DNA from: an uncultured Saprospiraceae bacterium
Lineage (GTDB): Bacteria > Bacteroidota > Bacteroidia > Chitinophagales > Saprospiraceae
Length of the DNA: 38,692 nt
Reading direction: 5' to 3'
Assembly: GCA_937929945.1 (NCBI GenBank)
Contig: CALFUK010000206.1
Location: 1-38,692 of the forward strand
Shown one piece after another: positions 33,065 through 38,692 of this stretch (position 1 is the first letter of the stretch; each line of letters begins with the position of its first letter). The translations under genes were made by a program, and so were the position numbers. Under the pieces are notes generated by a model. That model was not told the origin of the DNA, made no database searches, and saw nothing but the letters and a program-made list of their open reading frames with translations.

Positions 33065-34468
33065 TTAAAGAACAGTCAGCGTCACATTTAATTTTAATGG
33101 ATACTGAGGATGGTCAGGGCCATATAAGATGGTCCGACTGACGCGGTCATTGACACGCAATGGTGATATGGTGACCACAGGGCCTATTTCTCCATTGAGC
33201 ATTTTAATCGCTGTTCGGGAAATATTCATTTTATACCTGAATAGCTGCTGACCATTGTCTGTGAAGGTCTCTACTGATCCCCCAAAAAACTGTTCCAACT
33301 GATTGAACATGATGCCTTCATCTACCTCGTCAATCAATTCTGAGTTACCATTTTCGTCAAGAGCAGACATGATCAAATTATCAATCGGAGAAAATATGCC
33401 TAAGTCATACCCATCTAAAGAGGCAACGACAACTTCTAATTCAGCTCGATTGATCAATACATCGTCAAGGGCGAGCAATGATGAAAAATCTAACTCCACG
33501 ACATGGCCCACTGACGCCTCTACAAAGAGCAGACTGTCTTTCGTTGTATCAGTACTGAATTCTGTAACGATCGCGTCATCGATCTCTTGCTCAAATTCGG
33601 TAAACTTTCTACCAAAGGAAACACCTATGGTCAAGTCATTGAGGGCGTAATCATAAACCAAAGAAGTATCACCTCTGGTATAGTATGTCAAGATTCGACT
33701 GTTAAATTCTCGATTATCTATAGACACTCCGAAGACTGAGCTCGCAGAGGGTGAAGATTCTACCTTGATCCCCCGAAAAGCGGAGACAAAATCCGCATCA
33801 GCTTCTATGTTATTCAGCTCTGTGAACAACTCATTGCTGATGTCAGCACCTAACGGGATTCTGACTTGAGGAGCCTCCGTGAAAGTACGATCCAATTCAG
33901 GATTATACACATCTAAAGAATCATAATTAAGTGAAACATCGGATATTGACGCAATGGGCTCAGGATCTATCATAATCACTCGATTGGAGTATAACTCATC
34001 GAAGGTTCTTAAATCCTCGGTCACACGAAACACCTCAAGGTCATGCGTAGCCGTAGAGTCACCGTACCGACCTCGATTATCAAAGTATAAGACGAGGATC
34101 ATAGAATCCAGCACATCCGACTCCTGATAATCAGGGACTAAGACTCTGGGAGGAGTCGACTCCGTAGAATAATGGACCTCAGAAATCAAAGACGCCTTAT
34201 TCTTTCCAAAATAGGGTTCTTCCAACTCACCTATCAAATAAGTAGTCAGGTTCACATCTCTTAAATTATAGGTTCTGATAGAGTCTATTCTAACCGTCTT
34301 TGCCTGGATAGTCAGCGTATCTATACTTTCTATCTCCAAGTCTCGACCATCAAAAATATCAGAACCGACTATCGTAGACTCATTACAAGATGGGAGTGTG
34401 ATGACTGCCACCATAATGAAGCAAGTCGCTAGGTATGCGTGCCTACGCAAAAAATCAAATTGGATCAA
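33065..34468 (-). CDS. DUF4270 family lipoprotein
   Basis: A 467-residue lipoprotein of the Bacteroidota-specific DUF4270 family. The exported start ends LPSC with lipidated Cys28 counted from TTG 34468; TTG 34450 (reading M-RRHAYLATC) gives a more standard signal length, so the start is uncertain. After the Cys, NESTIVGSDIF and an extended beta-rich body follow, with YNLRDVNLTTYLIGELEEPYFGK near the N-terminus and TISPLRVNDRVSRTILYGP near the end, both typical of the family. Function is unknown. It lies between the glycogen-synthase-like gene (4 nt) and glmS (19 nt), an arrangement recurrent in this phylum. Confidence 0.88.
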   Translation of the reverse strand: MIQFDFLRRHAYLATCFIMVAVITLPSCNESTIVGSDIFDGRDLEIESIDTLTIQAKTVRIDSIRTYNLRDVNLTTYLIGELEEPYFGKNKASLISEVHYSTESTPPRVLVPDYQESDVLDSMILVLYFDNRGRYGDSTATHDLEVFRVTEDLRTFDELYSNRVIMIDPEPIASISDVSLNYDSLDVYNPELDRTFTEAPQVRIPLGADISNELFTELNNIEADADFVSAFRGIKVESSPSASSVFGVSIDNREFNSRILTYYTRGDTSLVYDYALNDLTIGVSFGRKFTEFEQEIDDAIVTEFSTDTTKDSLLFVEASVGHVVELDFSSLLALDDVLINRAELEVVVASLDGYDLGIFSPIDNLIMSALDENGNSELIDEVDEGIMFNQLEQFFGGSVETFTDNGQQLFRYKMNISRTAIKMLNGEIGPVVTISPLRVNDRVSRTILYGPDHPQYPLKLNVTLTVL

Positions 34469-34472
34469 ATCT

Positions 34473-35282
34473 CTATTCTTCTATCAAGGATTTATAAAAA
34501 TTGATATAGGCTTCTAAGTAATCCTCCTTGCTGTGTAGTGCAAGTTTTGGTTTATCAGAAGACTCAAACATATCAAGAACGTGCTGACTTAACTCATCGC
34601 TCCCTTGAATCATTGCATCCGTGTGATGCATGGCTCCAGCATTCAAACTGATTGCTCCATCGAGCTTATAAGCGTCAAGCTCTTTTTCCTCCAGATTATT
34701 GATCAGCGCTTTGTCAAAAAAGTCATCTCCGAAGTTCTTTTCAAACTCATTCTTATATGCAGAATAGATGATCTTAGAATCTGCGAAGATGGGATCATTC
34801 ATATAGACTGCCTTGAGATAGCAAGGAATGAGACTGGTCATCCATCCGTGACAGTGAATCAGATTAGGTGGCCACCCAAATTTTTTCACGGTCTCCATGA
34901 CACCTTTGCAGAAGAAGATCATCCGATCCAGATTATCTTCGAAAGGTTTCTCATCCTCATCATTAAAGATGAATTTTCTTTTGAAAAACTCCTCATTGTC
35001 CAAGAAGTAGACCTGGAGTCTTGACCCTGGAAGAGAAGCTACCTTGATGATTAATGGATAGTCATCGTCATCGACAATGATATTCATACCAGATAAGCGG
35101 ACTACCTCATGCAGTCGGTGTCTTCTTTCATTAATAACACCATATTTGGGCATCAGAACCCTGATTTCCATGCCTTTCTCTTGGGTATACTGAGGCAGTT
35201 TAGCCACAAACTCGGAAATATCACTTAGTGCCGTGTAAGGGTTCATCTCCTGTGTGACAAATAATACTCGCTTCTTACTCAT
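34473..35282 (-). CDS. Glycogen/starch-synthase-like protein, N-terminal domain only
   Basis: A 269-residue protein matching only the N-terminal (GT5) half of glycogen synthase: KRVLFVTQEMNPYTALSDIS, MPKYGVINERRHRLHEV and PNLIHCHGWMTSLIPCYLK. The ADP-glucose-binding loop KxGGLGDV is replaced by TALSDISE and the C-terminal GT-B half is missing, so normal glycosyl transfer is doubtful. Such short forms are common in Bacteroidota next to DUF4270 and glmS, often divergent from panC, which is absent here. It is first in the envelope cluster and is likely a regulatory or sugar-sensing protein; this is inference. Confidence 0.8.
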   Translation of the reverse strand: MSKKRVLFVTQEMNPYTALSDISEFVAKLPQYTQEKGMEIRVLMPKYGVINERRHRLHEVVRLSGMNIIVDDDDYPLIIKVASLPGSRLQVYFLDNEEFFKRKFIFNDEDEKPFEDNLDRMIFFCKGVMETVKKFGWPPNLIHCHGWMTSLIPCYLKAVYMNDPIFADSKIIYSAYKNEFEKNFGDDFFDKALINNLEEKELDAYKLDGAISLNAGAMHHTDAMIQGSDELSQHVLDMFESSDKPKLALHSKEDYLEAYINFYKSLIEE

Positions 35283-35317
35283 TCAATTTGTATTTAGCCG
35301 AAATTCAATTTGGGCGG

Positions 35318-35325
35318 CAAAGATA
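35318..35325 (-). promoter_or_regulatory. Predicted -7 element for the envelope gene cluster
   Basis: On the minus strand TATCTTTG is an exact TAnnTTTG match, about 36 bp before the ATG at 35282. No clear TTG lies at the -33 spacing. It would drive the glycogen-synthase-like, DUF4270, glmS and DUF4290 genes. Confidence 0.4.
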
Positions 35326-35501
35326 CGAATATTAAAGGAAAAAAGGTGAACTATAGAGCTAATAGCCTAATAATGAAAAAGTTATGAAAGCCTTAACTAA
35401 ATTTTTCTACTTCAGCTGACCGAATCGAATGAGGTCTATCAGGTCTCTAAATGGTCCTCATAGTCTGAAAGTGTGCGATCTAATGTCAGGGTGTGCCAGC
35501 C

Positions 35502-35516
35502 ATCATGTGACATGAT
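35502..35516. promoter_or_regulatory. 15-bp dyad between two minus-strand genes
   Basis: ATCATGT-G-ACATGAT is a perfect 7-bp inverted repeat around one base. It lies 14 bp past the stop of the exported unknown gene and about 220 bp upstream of the next start. There is no U-run, so it looks more like an operator than a terminator. Confidence 0.3.
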
Positions 35517-35530
35517 CTCACTCCACTTCT

Positions 35531-36208
35531 TTATTCAGGATTGAGCAATTCTAATTGCTGGATGACATGCCTTGTTTTATCAGCTAGCTGCGCGAATGTA
35601 TGCTCGTCCACATAGTTCAGGTAATAGGCGACGAAAATCAATCTCTTATTCAGGACAAGAAAATTTATCGTCATCGCCACAGGAAAAGATTCATCCGCTA
35701 CTTGGTAATTGATGATCATCGTCATGGTCCTGCTTCGCTCAGTCAGCTCTATCTCTTCTACCAGTTGTGGTGTTCCCACGTTCAGGCCTTCAAGCTTCTC
35801 CTCAATGCTTTCCTTAATGCCTACCCATGTCTCTTGTCTGAATGTCGGTATTACCTCTTCATATATAGAGGCTAAATAGTGTATATCTACATCCATTTCA
35901 CCTAAGCCCCTGCTAGCATAAATTTTAAAATAATCCTCATATCTAATTTCATATAGGCTGTCTACATGCTGATAGTTGCTGTCATTGAGGTAATAGCCAA
36001 GCACCAGATTTTGAGCATCTTCGAAATGATCAGCGATTTGCTTGACATCCGGATGGGTGTAGCACTCGGTCATGCCCTTTATCTGAGGCAGGCACAGCTC
36101 TGCTGATCCATAGAGCGTCTGCCTAGTGCAGTCTGTCTGACCATAACCCAGTTGATACTGCAGCAGTCCCAGAATGAAGAATAAGGCAATGTTTACGTAA
36201 TGAGCCAT
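35531..36208 (-). CDS. Exported protein of unknown function
   Basis: A 225-residue protein with a signal peptide (hydrophobic 6-20, cleavage probably after GYGQ at 24). The mature part has early cysteines at 27, 39 and 49 that may pair. It alternates helix and strand, with a C-terminal region (FPVAMTINFLVLNKRLIFVAYYLNY) resembling a beta-strand core of a small exported stress or binding domain. I recognise no family or catalytic motif. It starts 10 nt after the aldo/keto reductase stop and is likely co-transcribed with it, though a functional link is not evident. Confidence 0.7.
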   Translation of the reverse strand: MAHYVNIALFFILGLLQYQLGYGQTDCTRQTLYGSAELCLPQIKGMTECYTHPDVKQIADHFEDAQNLVLGYYLNDSNYQHVDSLYEIRYEDYFKIYASRGLGEMDVDIHYLASIYEEVIPTFRQETWVGIKESIEEKLEGLNVGTPQLVEEIELTERSRTMTMIINYQVADESFPVAMTINFLVLNKRLIFVAYYLNYVDEHTFAQLADKTRHVIQQLELLNPE

Positions 36209-36218
36209 GCAATATTAA

Positions 36219-37127
36219 TTAGGGTACTTTCTTATCAGTACTGGCGGTCCAAATTTCAAACCATTGCTCGTTCGTGATTTCTTTTTCATAAGCCTGCTTA
36301 GCGATTAGAATTCGCTCTATCTTAGATGTGCCTGTCACGGGGAATAACCTAGCTGGATGATGCAGCAGGAACAGATAAGCCATCTCATCGAGAGTCCAGC
36401 CATATTTTTCAGCTACCTCCATCAGCCTGGCTCGCCGATTGACAAATTCGAAGTCAGTGGACTCTCCGAAGAGTTTACCACCGCCAAGGGGAGACCAGAT
36501 CATGGGTCGAAAGTGATTCTTCTGGCACTGATCAAATGTACCGTCCAGAAATGGATCTAAATGAACGAGCGATGCCTCGATCTGATTTGTCACGAGCGGA
36601 AAGTGCGACTGCAGCATCTGTAGCTGGGTGGTCGAAAAGTTAGAGACGCCGAAATAACTCACCTTGCCAGCAGCCTTCAAAGCAGAAAAGGCCTCAGCGA
36701 TCTCGTGCAGATCCATCAGCGGACTGGGCCTGTGTATCAGTAAGACATCGATGTACTTCGTCTGAAGATTCTCCAGGCTGCGGTCTACGCAGTCCATGAT
36801 GTAGCGTTTCGTCGTGTTATATGACTTGATGGCGAATGCAGGTCTGGCCTCGCAGGGATAGCAGATGCCGCACTTGGTGATGAGCTGCACCTGGTCCCGC
36901 TTCACACTGCTGGCCGTAAGTGCTACTCCAAACTCGGCTTCCGTCGTATATCCGCCATAAATGTCAGCATGATCAAAACTGGTGATCTCGTGATCGACAC
37001 ATGACTCAATGAGTGATGTCATGGCTGGCTGATCGAGCTTAGCGCCCCACTGACCCCAGTTCATCACTCCAGCTATGACCTTGGAGAGTTCGGGCCCCTT
37101 CTTAGATAGTCGTGTCTTAAATCCCAT
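36219..37127 (-). CDS. Aldo/keto reductase (YdhF-like)
   Basis: A 302-residue NADPH-dependent oxidoreductase with the (beta/alpha)8 fold. The catalytic tetrad is visible: D52 and Y57 in FDHADIYGG, K85 in LITKCG and H132 in LLIHRPSP. Later blocks (GKVSYFGVSNF, IEASLVHLDP, WSPLGGGKLF, PVTGTSKIERI) are typical of the YdhF/Tas branch, and the PVTGTSKIER segment contacts the NADP 2'-phosphate. Substrate is an unknown carbonyl compound. It is transcribed divergently from the MFS transporter across a 437-bp region and leads into the exported unknown gene. Confidence 0.93.
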   Translation of the reverse strand: MGFKTRLSKKGPELSKVIAGVMNWGQWGAKLDQPAMTSLIESCVDHEITSFDHADIYGGYTTEAEFGVALTASSVKRDQVQLITKCGICYPCEARPAFAIKSYNTTKRYIMDCVDRSLENLQTKYIDVLLIHRPSPLMDLHEIAEAFSALKAAGKVSYFGVSNFSTTQLQMLQSHFPLVTNQIEASLVHLDPFLDGTFDQCQKNHFRPMIWSPLGGGKLFGESTDFEFVNRRARLMEVAEKYGWTLDEMAYLFLLHHPARLFPVTGTSKIERILIAKQAYEKEITNEQWFEIWTASTDKKVP

Positions 37128-37312
37128 GCCTTAAAGATCGAAAAAAATAGAAGATTTGATGAATTAGAGTCTCTATGAGTCACGAATCGTCTAGAGCCGT
37201 GAAGCTGATCCGCACGGAGATAGTCTCAAAGACTCGGCAAGCAAATCAGTAATTCAACACAAATGTGGTACATCTGTAGAGCGGCCATAGTCATTATGTA
37301 GTGGCGGAGCCA

Positions 37313-37343
37313 TTGGATACAGCTTCACTTGCGCTTATCTTTG
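37313..37343 (+). promoter_or_regulatory. Predicted promoter of a short terminated transcript
   Basis: TTG at 37313-37315, a 20-bp spacer and TATCTTTG at 37336-37343 match the Bacteroidota promoter pattern. Transcription would start near 37350 and meet the terminator at 37372. Confidence 0.45.
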
Positions 37344-37371
37344 GAGAGCAGTTTAAAGGTGTTAATTAGAT

Positions 37372-37403
37372 AAAAGGTCGCTCAAAGAGAGTGACCTTTT
37401 TTC
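37372..37403 (+). terminator. Strong intrinsic terminator between divergent genes
   Basis: AAAAGGTCGCTC (37372-37383) pairs with GAGTGACCTTTT (37389-37400) in a 12-bp stem with one G-U pair and the loop AAAGA, followed by TTCTTTT. No annotated plus-strand gene ends upstream, so it ends a small RNA, attenuates a leader, or insulates the MFS gene. The A-run on the left arm makes it partly bidirectional. Confidence 0.75.
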
Positions 37404-37551
37404 TTTTACAGCTTTATTTCACGTGTTTAGATTTTAGGGCGAAATGCCTATCTGCAGATAACTAAGTTCAATCATCCGCTTGGGTGTCTTACTTATCTGC
37501 GTCATAGACGTTTTTTTTGCATTAGGGCACAGTCAGACATCACGGATGTGG

Positions 37552-37559
37552 TAGCTTTG
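37552..37559 (+). promoter_or_regulatory. -7-like element immediately before the MFS start
   Basis: TAGCTTTG matches TAnnTTTG exactly, but its last base is only 5 bp before the ATG. If used, the message would be leaderless. No TTG is found at the proper -33 distance, so chance is possible. Confidence 0.25.
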
Positions 37560-37564
37560 TCCCA

Positions 37565-38692
37565 ATGGCTAATCCCTCCACATTCTCTATTATCAAGACA
37601 GGATTCATGGGCGTCACTGGCTTAGGCTATACTGTGATTCTACCCATACTGATCGGTGCCATCGTAGATCAGCTAGAGCTGGATCGCTCCATGGTCGGCT
37701 GGATCAGCGCCTCTAACATCAGTGGCTTGGCCATCGGCGGCATGGCAGCTACCATCTTGATTGGCAGAGTCAGCCTGCTCTCTCTGATCAGATTTGCCTG
37801 TGTCGTACTCATTTGTTTTGAAGTCGGTTCTGCCTTTTGTAGCACAGCCGAGTCCATGCTGTTGATTCGTTTTTGCAGTGGCTTGGCAGGAGGTGTGCTT
37901 TATGCCAGCTCATTAGCCAGCTTCTCAGCGCTAGAGGATTCTATCAGAGCCTTTAGCATCTACATCATCAGCTATGCGGCAGTGAGTGGCATCACCCTTT
38001 TTGCTCTACCCTTCTTCATTGATTCGATTGGTTTCGAGGTGGGGTTCTACACGCTGGCGCTTATGGGGTTGATCAGCCTTGCGTTTTCTGGGGTGATCCG
38101 AGAGTTCGCCTCTGGGCTCAAGACCAAAGATTTTAATTCTCTTCCTTCACTACTTAAAAATAAATCTGTGGTGGCCAGCTTGCTCTCTTACTTCCTCTTG
38201 CAGATGGGCGGCGGCGTGACTTACACCTACACCGAGAGAATAGCCAAGGAGGCCAGTATCAGTTCTGAATTTGTAGGCTTGGTCCTAGGACTGGGGGCAG
38301 TCGTCTCGGTCATCAGTGCCTTCACGGTGATCAAGGTAGGCAATCGCTACGGCCAAAAATGGCCTATGTCCATCGCCCTGCTATTAATGGCCGTCTCCAT
38401 CTCCGTCTTGTTCTGGTCAGAATACGCAGCTTTATTTATGCTGGGCAGCTGTATGATTGGTGCTTTCTGGTCTGTACTCATCCCTTTCTATCAGCAGATG
38501 CAAGGTCAGTATGATGCCCTGGGGAGAATCGTGACCATCGGCACAGTGGTGAATATGTGTGGGCGTGCAGCTGGGCCAGCCATCGCCGCTATGACACTGG
38601 GGGATGCGGCTTATGATCATGTTTTGTACTTAGCAATTGGGGCAATCGTGATCGCTTTTCTCTTACTAAGTCCTTTGATCTGGAAATCCACT
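37565..38692 (+). CDS. MFS transporter (3' end beyond window)
   Basis: From ATG 37565 the frame stays open for 376 codons to the window end, so the gene is truncated by the window and not broken. It reads MANPSTFSIIKTGFMGVTGL and has about ten hydrophobic segments with short loops. Features fit the major facilitator superfamily: a two-bundle pattern, a loop with GLAIGGMAATILIGRVS where motif A usually lies, and RFCSGLAGGVLYASSLASF in helix 4 style. Substrate cannot be told. It is divergent from the aldo/keto reductase gene; a terminator lies in its upstream region. Confidence 0.85.
   Translation, partial: MANPSTFSIIKTGFMGVTGLGYTVILPILIGAIVDQLELDRSMVGWISASNISGLAIGGMAATILIGRVSLLSLIRFACVVLICFEVGSAFCSTAESMLLIRFCSGLAGGVLYASSLASFSALEDSIRAFSIYIISYAAVSGITLFALPFFIDSIGFEVGFYTLALMGLISLAFSGVIREFASGLKTKDFNSLPSLLKNKSVVASLLSYFLLQMGGGVTYTYTERIAKEASISSEFVGLVLGLGAVVSVISAFTVIKVGNRYGQKWPMSIALLLMAVSISVLFWSEYAALFMLGSCMIGAFWSVLIPFYQQMQGQYDALGRIVTIGTVVNMCGRAAGPAIAAMTLGDAAYDHVLYLAIGAIVIAFLLLSPLIWKST

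Larger units (their letters stand above)
37128..37564. other. Long divergent intergenic region with promoter motifs and terminator
   Basis: This 437-bp region separates two divergent genes. It holds a promoter-like pair at 37313-37343, a strong intrinsic terminator at 37372-37403 and a second -7 motif (TAGCTTTG, 37552-37559) just before the MFS start. No ORF or known RNA family was recognised in 37150-37310. Confidence 0.6.

Noticed and set aside
37160-37310. Possible tRNA or known structured RNA in the MFS upstream region
   Set aside because: No cloverleaf, TPsiC-like GTTCGA segment, or riboswitch core could be found by eye; only the terminator is convincing.

Overview
The window looks like chromosomal DNA from a member of the Bacteroidota, most likely the Saprospiria (Lewinella/Saprospira relatives). 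It carries a long PorU-type C25 sortase of the type IX secretion system (T9SS) with its own C-terminal sorting domain. It also carries Bacteroidota-restricted families (DUF4270, DUF4290, DUF6427), Bacteroidota-style lipoproteins, a LytS/LytTR pair and a TPR-histidine kinase. Several intergenic regions contain the Bacteroidota -7 promoter element TAnnTTTG. The species assignment is inference. No rRNA, tRNA, CRISPR array or complete insertion sequence was seen.

Layout. (1) 1-1.6 kb: a tyrosine recombinase on the minus strand. Its 5' end is tandemly duplicated in 201-bp units that carry a dyad also repeated further upstream. (2) 1.6-6 kb: a vanadium-haloperoxidase/PAP2-like lipoprotein, then a tight desaturase - small unknown protein - hotdog thioesterase operon bracketed by four copies of a REP-like hairpin, then a small HExxH lipoprotein. 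(3) 6-13.6 kb: a TPR sensor kinase, a large propeller/HEAT/c-type-heme lipoprotein, and a LytS/LytTR two-component pair. (4) 13.7-17.8 kb: a translationally coupled sugar-nucleotide aminotransferase and FemAB-like N-acyltransferase, a zincless Fpg/Nei glycosylase and a Tat-exported DUF1838 protein. (5) 17.9-27 kb, minus strand: DUF6427 membrane protein, a free-standing DsbD alpha domain, DsbD with two further alpha domains, and a long PorU-like peptidase. (6) 27.4-35.3 kb: a polyprenyl diphosphate synthase on the plus strand, facing a minus-strand envelope cluster (glycogen-synthase-like protein, DUF4270, glmS, DUF4290, murA, bioY). (7) 35.5-38.7 kb: an exported unknown protein, an aldo/keto reductase, and an MFS transporter that runs off the window end.

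How the genes fit together. Much of the right half serves the envelope: UDP-GlcNAc precursor supply (GlmS), the first committed peptidoglycan step (MurA), polyprenyl carrier or quinone side-chain synthesis, periplasmic thiol redox (DsbD module) and surface-protein export or anchoring (PorU-like). The left half is more accessory, with a recombinase, dispersed repeats and lipid or halogen enzymes. I saw no unmistakable new defence or mobile system. The best leads are the 201-bp repeat array at the integrase, the REP-flanked lipid cassette, a predicted short terminated transcript upstream of the MFS gene, the triplicated DsbD alpha domain and the rffA-FemAB pair.
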